Of a stretch of 64,000 nt of DNA, positions 48,828-58,270 are shown piece by piece (the stretch's first letter is position 1; every line of letters starts with the position of its first letter). Origin of the DNA: Linyphia triangularis. Its lineage: Eukaryota; Arthropoda; Arachnida; Araneae; Linyphiidae. The notes beneath the pieces were generated by a model, which was not told where the DNA came from, did not search any database, and saw nothing but the letters and a program-made list of their open reading frames with translations. The stretch lies in assembly GCA_963978545.1 (NCBI GenBank), contig OZ021732.1, positions 44,588,059 through 44,652,058 of the forward strand, in the 5' to 3' direction. Both the position numbers and the translations under genes were made by a program.

Positions 48828-49584
48828 ATGGAAAAAGAGTAACACGAGTGTAATACAGCTGCAGAATATTGAATTGACATCTGTACTATTGAATAGCCTG
48901 CATTTCATTGGAGGAATGTTTTCAGGGAACCTGAGAAATCTTGAAAACCTCACACCAGACAGAACAACAAATGACGCGAAAAGTTATTTATCACAATTGG
49001 TGTAACAAAACAACAACATCAAAGAAGCGTTAACACAAGCTTCTTAGACACTATCAATGGACAATTCCCATATTTTTTTAAAAACGAGTGAAATTAGTTT
49101 ATATTTATGAAGAATATCTTTCTGTTTCCAAATATTTTAACAAAAGTTCTTTTAAAAAATTAGTTATTTAAATATTAAAAAAAAAAAAAAAATGCCATAA
49201 AACCAGTCCGATCAAAAGATTTAACAAAATCTATTACGTCAAGAGCTCCTTCCGTTTCTATGGTTGTCGTGAGGTTTCTACCAAGTAGTTGGCGTTGATT
49301 TGGTAGACCATTGCCATATCCTGTACAGGTTGGCGCGATTTTCGAGAAACTTTCAAAACTGGTTTCCGCTGCTGCATTTCAAGCCAAGATGTTTGGAATT
49401 CTTGACGTCACATTCAATTCGAGCCGAATTAATCATTTTCTCGCCAACGTCTAACAAGAGAACTTAGGTTGCAAATTAAAAAATAAAAGAAAAAGCACAG
49501 TGAGCAGAAATGTTTGTGTTTATGGCCTTTTCAAAACATTTAGAATTGAATTAAACAAATTTAAAAAAATGCGGGAACTGTCCA

Positions 49585-49969
49585 GTTTGAAATTTTTTAA
49601 TATGAATTAGAAAAGTAGGCTAAAGTACGCCCCCGCGAGTTTTCTGGAAATTTAATTTACTGAGCTTTTAAGAATGGAAGAAATTTGTTTAAACGTGTTT
49701 AATATTTTCCCCATCGTAAATGGTCAATGAGTATTTTCCCAAAATTGACTTCATTAGTTCTCCTTCCTGAAGTTTACTTGCCCCAAAAAATTGACCATTA
49801 AAAACAAAGGTTTTGCTGCAAATCCTTTATAAGTGTTGCCAACTTTTATGTGTAATTGCAATTTATTTAAGCAATTTTGAGCTCCGATTGAATTTTAATA
49901 CTGAACGAATGCTACGAATAAAATATCTATTTAGTTCTATTGGCTAATTTTTTCTTTTGCCCATAAAAT
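49585..49969. other. intergenic, no gene seen
   Basis: Contains the right flank of the outer element and a short GC patch (GCCCCCGCGAG near 49627). No feature was recognised. Confidence 0.5.
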
Positions 49970-50235
49970 ATAATAGAATACATTGTCATCGATAACGAGT
50001 CTATGTACAAATTTTCTGTTAGATTGGATGACGACAAAAAGGGTTAATTGTCCCTCTGAAACGACAATAGTAACATGCGTTAAAGCGGCATTTTAGTGAC
50101 AGCCCTAAAAAAATGCATTGCCATCGACTAGGATTCTATCTGCCAAGTTTCAGCTCGATTTAATGACAAGTTGGCCTCTTCCTAATTTTCCCGCCACAAA
50201 AAAATACACAAAATCGAAGTTATTAAAAGGGAATA
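49970..50235 (+). repeat. modular interspersed repeat (family B), copy 3
   Basis: Two modules start near 49980 and 50114, with CATTGTCATCGATAACGAGT, TTGGATGACGACAA, AAGCGGCATTTTAGTGACAG and AAATCGAAGTTA. With the copy at 45975-46535 it brackets the nested inverted-repeat elements in the same orientation. Confidence 0.7.
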
Positions 50236-50785
50236 ACAAAACATTCGAGTGCATGTGTACACATTCCAAATGTTCAATTTTGGAACCCTCTGCATAAAAC
50301 TATCGTATTTCGCAGATTTAGAGTCATTGTAGCATTTCGGAATGTTTTTAATTTATTTGTGAGTGGAAAAAGCAACACTTCGCCATGACATTAAAGTGGA
50401 AGAAAATAGACATGGGGGAATGGAATTGAGCTGACCGTTAATTTACTGAACACTTCCGAAGCTTTTATCCTGATAGCCGCCATAACGACACTTCACTGGA
50501 AAAAAAATATATAAAGAAACACTTTTTTTACTGAACTTGTACTGGTGGACTTATCTTCCAATCGATGGAGTTATTGATTAAATTTGCATCGCTGTACTTT
50601 TTCGTAAAGATTTTTAAAGTTCGGAAGATCAAGATAGAAGTATCCAGAGAACCTTTTTTTTTTTTGATTGCATAAAAAATAAACGCGACAGCTGTGTCAT
50701 AAAATGCCATGAAATGGAGTTATTATAAATACCACATCCATTCATGTTTTTATTCTGCAAGAAAAATAATGACTTTTTATTTAAG
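50236..50785. other. intergenic, no gene seen
   Basis: No recognisable feature. A 60-codon minus frame at 50528-50710 is unconvincing. Confidence 0.5.
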
Positions 50786-51170
50786 AAGTCCTTTTAAGGA
50801 TCCTTCCCTATACTCGCTACGTTACAATCTTCTAGCCCAGTGCATTTAGAAACTACTTTGTAAAACACCTTGAAATTTGGTGAGTATATAGGTACGAAAG
50901 AGATCACTTAATGAAATGACGTAAAATGTTTTCATTTAATGTCTATTATAAATTAAAATTAAAATAGCAAAAGACAAAAACAGGTGGAGCCACTGCATAG
51001 GTATTGACGTAAGGATTGGACTCTATTTTCGAGTTTTTAATTTATGTCATTTTATGAAATGATCATTTCGGTAACTACTGACCCAATGTCAAGTTTTTAT
51101 ACAAAGTGGTGTCAAAATGCACTGGGTTTGAAGATTGCAACATAGCGAGTATAGGAAATGACTAGGACTT
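50786..51170. mobile_element. inverted-repeat MITE (CCCAGT family), copy 2
   Basis: About 385 bp. The ends AAGTCC and AGGACTT are followed inward by CCTATACTCGCTA.GTT.CA, ATCTTC...CCCAGTGCATTT and ACTTTGTA on both strands. TGAAATTTGGTGAGTATATA is shared with 56250-56270. No coding capacity. Confidence 0.8.
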
Positions 51171-51324
51171 CCTCTTAAGTTAAATTATTTTAGGTTTCTA
51201 GGACATTTTATTTGATCAATGGTATGACCAGTTATTCATTTGATTATATTAATGTTATTATAGAACATAAGCATATATTTAGAATAGGTTTGATGGTTTG
51301 ATGAAATGCTGCAGTTATACGAAT
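51171..51324. other. short unique spacer
   Basis: No feature between the MITE and the LTR target duplication. Confidence 0.5.
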
Positions 51325-51385
51325 ATATTGTTGCGTGGATGGGCTCGAAAGACTTGAAGTTAAAGCAGATTAAATCTTGAAGAAA

Positions 51386-51391
51386 TTTATT
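51386..51391 (-). terminator. polyadenylation signal AATAAA of the LTR
   Basis: AATAAA on the minus strand, about 250 nt downstream of the TATA box and 57 nt before the LTR's 3' end. This is the expected R/U5 position. Confidence 0.75.
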
Positions 51392-51636
51392 CCAATATAA
51401 CTCTTCGCAGATTCTTTTACAACTCCAGAACTTTCCGTTCTAATAGACTCAATACAGCAATGGAGAATTACACAATACAGCAAATTTACACAACAATGGA
51501 GCACAAACAGCACTTAAAAACTAGATACACAACTGCTAAAATCGGCGCAAAAAACAAAGCAATACAGTTCCCTTTCGGAACTACTTTGAATGCCTGCTGA
51601 GAGACAACTAACTCTATCGATCACCCTCTCTCTTGG

Positions 51637-51647
51637 CCTTATATAGG
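51637..51647 (-). promoter_or_regulatory. TATA box of the LTR promoter
   Basis: CCTATATAAGG on the minus strand, downstream of U3 and followed by GC-richer sequence. Confidence 0.75.
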
Positions 51648-51744
51648 AAGGCGAATATTCGCGAATCTTCTAGAGATAGAAATTTGGAGAATTTTCCAGA
51701 TCGCAGTTAAAATGCCCTATACAGGTATATGGGGACCGAAAATA

Positions 51745-51837
51745 TCGCCAAATGGTCACCAAGTTTGGCAACCATTTGGCGATTTCTCGCCAAATTGGCG
51801 ACACAATTAATCGCCAAATCCGTCGCCAACTTGGCGA
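51745..51837. promoter_or_regulatory. cluster of seven TCGCCAA/TTGGCGA heptamers in U3
   Basis: Heptamers start at 51745, 51776, 51787, 51795, 51811, 51823 and 51831. Three pairs form palindromes: a 12-bp stem at 51745-51782, TCGCCAAATTGGCGA at 51787-51801, and TCGCCAACTTGGCGA at 51823-51837. Located about 100-200 bp upstream of the LTR TATA box, this looks like an enhancer built from repeated binding sites. Confidence 0.7.
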
Positions 51838-52058
51838 GATTGCCATTAACCATAATGTTAAATGGCTTTCTCCTTGTAAAACTCTTTTTCCAGCATTATC
51901 TCTGTAAAACTCGTTTTCAAGCATTAAGAGACGCATTGCAGGAACGCAAAGTAAAGACAAACTCTTGCATTGCCTTATGCGAAATGTACATCAATTTTCC
52001 TTTTTACATAATTAATACTACGAAATATTTACAAATAGGCAGAAATTCGTAACAATAT

Positions 52059-53695
52059 ATTTTGAAGTTAGGGTAACTGAGTGCGGTTGTAAACATTTTG
52101 CTTCGAACACAGCATTGTCATCATGCAAAAGATTTCGAAAAGATGTTAATCAAATAAAAATATTTATCTGTCTTCAAATTATCACAAAAAGTTAAACTTA
52201 ATGAACACTATTCACCTTATAGGAGTAATTTAGAAAAAAAAGGTTAGTTTTTGTTACAACTGATTGCCATACAGGGAACTATTGTAACAAATGCAGAAAT
52301 TGTATCCAGTGTATTTGATGCTTTATTGCTCATAAACCATAAACAATTAGTTTTAGATTATTTCAGGACATGATGCTATTCTAATAGATTCTCTATAATT
52401 CTTTAATAATTTGTAAGCAAATTAGCGTAGGTAATATAACATCTTCTGACTTTCTTCTTTAAGGGAGACTCGGACAGCCAAACCAGTCGTATTTTCATTC
52501 AACTTCAAAGTATTTTAAGTTATTTAAAATTCAATATTTTAAATTTATTTTTTGACATAGCCAATAATAACATATTTTTTATGATAATTACTCTGATAAT
52601 TTTATTTTATTTTTATTTATTAAGCCGATGTTTGGAATTTTAAAATTGTTATATGCTTACCTTGGTTAGGCACACTTTACAGAATAAATATACCATGAAT
52701 TTATATGAAAATTTTACCAAATTCTCTGTTTCAAACACTCAACGTATTTTGTTTACCTAATATCCCTTTAAAATTATACATAAGGAAATAATATATTTTG
52801 AGGATACAAAAATTTTCATTTTCCACAACGTAAAATATCACATAAAATATTTATTTTTCCTAATTTAAGAAATATTTTAACTTCATTAGATGCAACTTGT
52901 GTGTTTTCATTAACATGGAAAAAATTAGATTAAAATATTCAATAGAATTTGGGAAAAGTGCACCTAACCAAAAATGTCCACATAATTTTAAAATTCTAAG
53001 TTTCAATTGTGACCACCCGCACAATTCCACTGACACTTTTCCACTTAATAATACAATTTTCTAACTTAAATTCTTAATTAGCAATCTCCTGAAAAGTAAA
53101 ACGCTATTAATAAAACCTATACTATAAATTAAACATTGTTTTTAAACTTTAATTATTGTAGGATTTATTGATCTCATTTTTTGGTGTTTTTAATGCTTAG
53201 ATTCTTATAAGGTTTATTTAAAAGACCTTTTGTTTAAATTTCCCTGGCTAGGTAATGTTAAAATAATACGTATATAAGGACGTACACGTATTTAAAAAAT
53301 AAATTATCCAATCATTTCAAAATTTCTCATATACCAAAGATATAGTCTGATACACAACATAATGATATTTTTTTTATTAAAAATTGTTTGGAATTGATAG
53401 GCTAAAATTTGCAAAAGCTATGCTGCAATTTTGAAAACTGCCATACATCAACAGTTATGATTCTATTTAAGAGGAAAAAAAAAATAAAAAAAAATGGAAA
53501 CATAGAATTTTCTTCTAAAGTGTTTTAAGCATACAAGACTAATACTCATTAAGAATAAAAACAATAGCTGTACAGTTGTTCTACGATAGAATCCCTTTTA
53601 CAAAATAAGAAAATTGGATCGTGAAGTTATATTCGTATTCGAAATTAGTAAATACTTACAACACTTATTTGCATAAACAACTTATTTGCATGTTA
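52059..53695. other. intergenic, 3' flank of the receptor gene
   Basis: AT-rich sequence without a coding frame. An AATAAA on the minus strand at 53373-53378 lies about 345 nt after the receptor's stop codon and could be its polyadenylation signal. In such AT-rich DNA this is weak evidence. Confidence 0.45.
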
Positions 53696-53716
53696 TAGCT
53701 AAACAATGTTTAGCTA
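53696..53716. repeat. 21-bp palindrome just after the receptor stop codon
   Basis: TAGCTAAACA, one base, then TGTTTAGCTA, four bases beyond the stop of the minus-strand receptor gene. It would form a 10-bp stem in the 3' untranslated RNA if transcribed. No function is known. Confidence 0.8.
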
Positions 53717-53719
53717 ATC

Positions 53720-54895
53720 TTATTTTATGTTTGTTACAAGTAATCCATAGGTTAACAAAGACCCGAAGATAGATAGGATAAGACCAGGAGTCAACTCTAC
53801 CACACCGCAAGCCGTTATCTTTGGGAAGGAAGCCGTCATCATAATCCTCGCCAAGTTGCCTAGCTCCCAATCTGTTTTGTCATAAGATATATATTCGTCG
53901 TGAATATGCTTTAACTTCGAGCGCATTTTCTCAATTTGGAACGAGATATTCGAAGCACTTAAAATGACCCCGACGACAGTTGCTGGGATTAGAGTTAGCG
54001 TTGGAACCATTTCCCATATATAATAAGACGTAAGATATTTACTGTCTACCATTATAATAGTAGCAAGAGCAGCGTACATTTTCACTATTTGAATGCAAAT
54101 AAGGAGAGATGTTGTGAAAGACAAACAGTCTTCGACGTCATTCGCCAACCTGCACAACAGTTTCTGCTTTTGAAATAGTTTGAACATTTCATGGCGTTGG
54201 GGCAATCTGTGCTGGTAGGCGTCAATGTCTTCGCAGAAGTCACCAAGTAAGTCGCTGCACTTGTAGTAGAGAGAACCACATGTAACAGCGACAATAGCCG
54301 GGAATGTGAACTCAAGAATGTGAAGTAGCTGAAGGCTAAGGCCTCTGATAAAGATGACTTTGGGACTGTTGTCATCATCAAATTCGATAAAGAAGCTGTA
54401 GTAGCTCTTCATAGTCTGGTTAGTAGTGTGTAGATAAGCCAGCAAAAATACAGCAGTTGTTGCTGGAATAAAAATAACGAAAGCCAGAATCAGATTTACT
54501 GAAGCACTACGACGATTTAAATTTTTCTTTCGAAGATGGTCTGATTTGGACAATTGGATAAAAAGTTTTCCTATGACGGATTTGTTTCTGAACATCATGT
54601 GCCAAAGAACCAATGAAAGAAGACTAACGACCGTATAAGACGCATATATTTGCCAGAGAACTACATCTGATACTATATTTATTATAAGGCAAGCTATTAA
54701 CAGATAAATTTGCATTGTATGCAACAAAAGACGAAAGATTATCTTCAAAATAAATTTTATCCTTTTGTTGTTTCCTCTAAGTTCGCTTTCAAAAATTCCT
54801 ATTCCAGTTATTTCCAATAAACCCCACAAAAACCCATAACCACCTCTAAGGCGTAAGTTTTTACTTAAGAATATCTCCATTTTATTTACTTCCAT
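53720..54895 (-). CDS. gustatory-receptor-like seven-transmembrane protein
   Basis: A 391-residue membrane protein, within the usual 350-450 for invertebrate gustatory receptors (7tm_7 type), which act as ligand-gated cation channels in chemosensory neurons with the N terminus inside the cell. Seven hydrophobic segments fall at about 47-70, 73-99, 133-153, 182-208, 257-280, 292-314 and 363-387. A charged loop follows segment six (QIEKMRSKLKHIHDEY, about 320-335). The last segment has the family's C-terminal character: an ITACGVVEL start and LTYGLLVTN close to the stop, where insects have TY followed later by Q. The start is the first ATG after an in-frame TGA four codons upstream. Met6 is a possible alternative. 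It appears intronless and undamaged. The ligand cannot be predicted. The family call is from topology and the C-terminal motif; a different multi-pass family is unlikely. Confidence 0.85.
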   Translation of the reverse strand: MEVNKMEIFLSKNLRLRGGYGFLWGLLEITGIGIFESELRGNNKRIKFILKIIFRLLLHTMQIYLLIACLIINIVSDVVLWQIYASYTVVSLLSLVLWHMMFRNKSVIGKLFIQLSKSDHLRKKNLNRRSASVNLILAFVIFIPATTAVFLLAYLHTTNQTMKSYYSFFIEFDDDNSPKVIFIRGLSLQLLHILEFTFPAIVAVTCGSLYYKCSDLLGDFCEDIDAYQHRLPQRHEMFKLFQKQKLLCRLANDVEDCLSFTTSLLICIQIVKMYAALATIIMVDSKYLTSYYIWEMVPTLTLIPATVVGVILSASNISFQIEKMRSKLKHIHDEYISYDKTDWELGNLARIMMTASFPKITACGVVELTPGLILSIFGSLLTYGLLVTNIK

Positions 54896-56116
54896 GCATC
54901 CAGGTCATTCCGAAGTCATACCGTAATAGAATAATAAATTTATGATGGTTCACTGCTGGACAATGGTATTATTGAAGATCAGTTACAAAATGCGTAATTG
55001 GACGCTGAAAATTAGCTGCATCATTTCAACTCCATTTCAGATACAGAGAAGGGATTATCTTCTCAGTATTTTGAATGGGTAAGAAGGGCTGATATTGATC
55101 ATTTCTAGCCCCGATTCGAGAGGGGTTCAAATAGAGTCCAATAAGATAATTGCATAAAAATTCTGTCCTTAAGATAAATGCTATTAATAATTATTGAATT
55201 ATTTTGAGAAAATGTACAACGAATATTTTATGAAACTATAGTTTCATCAATAAACGAATATTATAAGATTAATGGAAAATTGTCAACAGGACGAATCAAA
55301 ACTTATGAATTAAAAAAAAAAAAAAAATGGATAGTATGGAGACTAGCATTTAAATTTCTTTTTAGAATAACAAATTAAAAGCTTCAGCAATTTCAACTGG
55401 AATATGCTTTATGAAAACGTAAATTTGAAATAGCCAAGAAGAATACAATATATTTTGTTATATCAGCTGGAGTGTTATCAACTTGCTTGGATTTATTGCT
55501 GCAAATCTTGCAATTGCTTTGTTATCCTTTCCATTCTTCGATTGAATTCATTTTGGCCATTCGCGTGTTTGAGTATAATACAACCATTAAAAGATTTTTT
55601 GTATGTGAAATTAACATTTCAAAGTTATAATAGTATCATACATAGTACATCAATAATGCATATCCCATCTTCGTAAATCTTATACTTCTAAATGAAAGCA
55701 GTTTCGACATCATATGAATTGATGATCAAAATTGTAATATAAATGATTAATCTTTTGAAAACACATTTTTTAGAATTATAATACCTTATATAATGGAGGA
55801 AACATAATTGATTTATCATTTACGCGTGCACTGCATAGCCTCACCGCCTCAATACTCAAATATATACCACTGATCGATCTGTACTTAACAGACTATTCAA
55901 AATAGTGTGCGTGATTTTATTCATTTAATATAAGGAAACTAAAAATTAACGTTAGCCAATAACGTCAGATGAAATACATATATAATTTATTCAAATATTA
56001 ATATATATTTAAATAAAATATGCTAACATATTAGTTTAAAATATATTTTGATATCCTAAATTTTTACAATACTGATTAAATTTCGACAATGGTCGACAGC
56101 AACGAGTGTTGAGGAG
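54896..56116. other. intergenic, 5' flank of the receptor gene
   Basis: AT-rich. No clear core promoter could be assigned on the minus strand. An A-rich run lies at 55312-55327. No other gene is seen. Confidence 0.5.
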
Positions 56117-56335
56117 AAGTCCTAGTAAGGATCATTCCCTATACTAGCTATGTTATTATCTTCAAGCCCAGTGCATTTAGAGAGTTTTTTTTCCACAGTG
56201 TCTATCTAGTCCAGTGCATTTTCTCCCAGCTTTACTAGCCCAGTGCATTTTGAAATTTGGTGAATATATATGAAAAAGATCACTTAATGAAGTGACAAAT
56301 TAAAAACTTAAAAATAATCATTCTGGGTAAACTAT
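56117..56335 (+). mobile_element. inverted-repeat MITE (CCCAGT family), copy 3, partial
   Basis: AAGTCCTAG, CATTCCCTATACTAGCTATG, CCCAGTGCATTTAGAGAG and TTTGAAATTTGGTGAATATA match the left half of 50786-51170. An extra stretch repeats the CCAGTGCATTTT unit two more times (56211-56221 and 56241-56251), a local expansion not seen in the other copies. The right arm is missing. Confidence 0.7.
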
Positions 56336-56426
56336 TAAAAGTGTTGGTAAGAAAACAGTTAATCCCTTGAAAATGCAATGAATTGAAAAAAATAATAGCA
56401 CGAAAAATATGGAATACCGCTGGTGG

Positions 56427-56457
<31 letters not shown>

Positions 56458-57339
56458 ATTTTTATTCACCCCGTAAAATATCAGTTTAATTTTCTAATAA
56501 AAAGGATGAACTTTAGATGATTAAAAAATATAATACATTTAATAAATTACTGTAAAATTCGTAAAGAATTCAAACTATATAGTAAAATTTAAAATTAGAA
56601 GAAATAGATTGGAGGGTAATTGGAATGGATAGAATGAAAAAGTCAATTTTTTTAAAACTTTTAAAAATAAACGGTATCGTCATATATAAGTCTAATATGG
56701 TGCGCCGATTTTAAAAAGGGACGTTGGACCAGGTCATTTGATTTAAATTTGACCCCCGCTCAATTCGAAAAACTGATTTATCATTAAAATCCCATACTAA
56801 AATCACGAAAAAAGCTATAATACATGAAACATTTACTTTTTACAGAATAAAAAAGCATATTTATAGTTAAACTATGCTATAAAAACCTAATTTTATAAGA
56901 ATTATGATTCATATTTAGTATTTCATAGGAGCGTAACCAGAGGGGTGAGGGGGGGGGGGATCTGAGGAGGCTGTAGTCTCCCCTCCCGTGAAATCATTTC
57001 ACTTGGAGTAAGAAAACAAAAATTATGTGTGATCACTGCATCATCATCAATTTCCCGCATTCCGGATAATCGGAACGAAGTGTCAAATACTTCCTATTTC
57101 GGATAAAAAGTGATTTTTTTTAATCTTGTAGAGAGTTTTCTTTGATGGTTTTTAAACGCTTGTCTTTAATGTTTAAGGTTTGGAAACTAGCCTATAATTG
57201 GCCAAGAAGAGTCCCTAAATTTAATGTAATCGGTGTTTACTTGCGGCAATGTTGCTTCCGAACAATTCATTGAAAACTGAACTCAATGTTCTTTAAAATA
57301 TGTGATGTCTACAAGCAATAAAAAATAAATTCTTGTCAA
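56336..57339. other. intergenic, no gene seen
   Basis: A-run at 56428-56457 and G11 run at 56949-56959. No recognisable element. Confidence 0.5.
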
Positions 57340-58270
57340 AGAGACTTTCTAGAAGAACGCAAGCTCCTGTTTTCCATCCTGAGTTAGAAGACCCGTCGTA
57401 TCAAACATAAGATATCTCACATTATCCAAAGTATTCACCTTGTTTGAGAGGCCAAATGCAGCTCTTGTTTGTGCTGCGCCTGTTGTGTAAGTTATGACAG
57501 GGATACCTAGAATTTTGCCTTCTACGTAGTTGGCATTCAAGATATCAAAACTGCTTATCTTTTTTCGTTTTTCTCTTTAACGTCTGGAATCCTTAGTTTA
57601 CCGTCCCAATGAAGAGTTGAGTGTTTTGGTGTGATTAATTCAGTTCTAATTTCTTGTGCTGAAGATTTGCTTATTTCTTTACTTGCCGCCCAGGTGCTTT
57701 TGATTAAAAGAGTTGTTTCTTCTTGTGGCAATTCATCTTATGCTAGAATTGCTTCCATAAACGCTGTTCATTGACCAGCAAATAGATTAAGCCTATCCTC
57801 CATCGTTGATATTATTTTACTTTTAAATGGATTTTTCGGAAATTTTAAATCAATTGAAAAACTTTTCTTAGAACGAGTTGAATATCTTGAACAACTGGAA
57901 GTTGAAGGAAGTACAAACTCTGGCTCTTGAATTAAATCATTTGCAGCATTCAAGCCATCCGAATGACTGGAAATGAGGGCCCATTAATTTTAAAAATCTC
58001 TTGTTCAGAATTTATGTTTACTTTGACTTGATTTTGGTGTTGTTTCTCCTTCTTGGATAGATCAATTACTTTTTCTATGCGTGATAATTTCCTTTTTATT
58101 TTGCAAAGTGTGTTTTATCAAGACCACCTAACTCCACTTTTCTTCATGATCGTCGATCTTGTAAGAATTAAATATTTTCCAGAATCCTTTTTTTTGGTTC
58201 TACATTTTTCATGTTCTATAATAAAATTTGAATTGTCATGGGCTATATCAAAGAATATAAGAAGTGATTT
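57340..58270 (-). pseudogene. broken transposase-like gene (FDTT family)
   Basis: Read on the minus strand, the remains show in order a FFDIAHDNSNFIIEHEKC block near 58260-58205, a KKSGVRW block, a lysine-rich stretch, an ST..CSRYSTRSKK stretch, LHWDGKLRIPDV near 57620-57580, ILGIPV..YTTGAAQ near 57515-57470, and VRYLMFDTTG near 57425-57396, ending at 57355. This order fits a family of uncharacterised, mobile-element-like proteins common in arthropods and cnidarians, whose intact members carry HWDGK, a GVP/GIP...GTG region and FDTT(A/S)SNTG. I name the family from memory and only tentatively as transposase-like. In-frame stops (two before the NTLCK stretch, one after LNLFAGQ, one within MEAILA*) and frameshifts (near 57950 and 57560) show it is dead. 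The 61- and 63-codon frames inside are pieces of it. Confidence 0.65.

Larger units (their letters stand above)
46570..49584. mobile_element. long-terminal-inverted-repeat element, interrupted by a second element
   Basis: The left arm is 46570-46769 continued at 48135-48455. The right arm is about 49070-49584 on the opposite strand. The ends read TGGACAATTCGCG and TGGACAGTTCCCGC. Arms are about 520 bp and roughly 80% alike by eye. Removing 46770-48131 and one TTA rejoins ACATCTTAGCTTGAAATG, which matches the right arm's ACATCTTGGCTTGAAATG. The interior (48456-49069) contains a SINE piece. No transposase is present and no clear target duplication was found, so the superfamily is unknown. The structure resembles foldback or long-arm MITE elements. 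Confidence 0.85.
51329..52054 (-). mobile_element. solo LTR of a Ty3/Gypsy-like retrotransposon
   Basis: 726 bp on the minus strand. It begins TGTTACGAATTTC and ends CACGCAACA, giving the usual TG...CA ends. A 4-bp duplication ATAT flanks it (51325-51328 and 52055-52058). On that strand there is a TATA box at 51637-51647 and an AATAAA signal at 51386-51391, so U3, R and U5 are in the right order. No internal gag-pol is adjacent, so this is the product of LTR-LTR recombination. The 96- and 107-codon open frames that overlap it come from U3 and are not genes. A 4-bp duplication suits Gypsy-type integrases. Confidence 0.92.

Noticed and set aside
51670..52052. Overlapping 96- and 107-codon open frames on opposite strands
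   Set aside because: Both lie entirely in the U3 part of the solo LTR and are by-products of its GC-richer repeats.
54085..54381. 98-codon minus-strand frame inside the receptor gene
   Set aside because: Same strand as the receptor but another frame. It has no domain and is a shadow of the real coding sequence.
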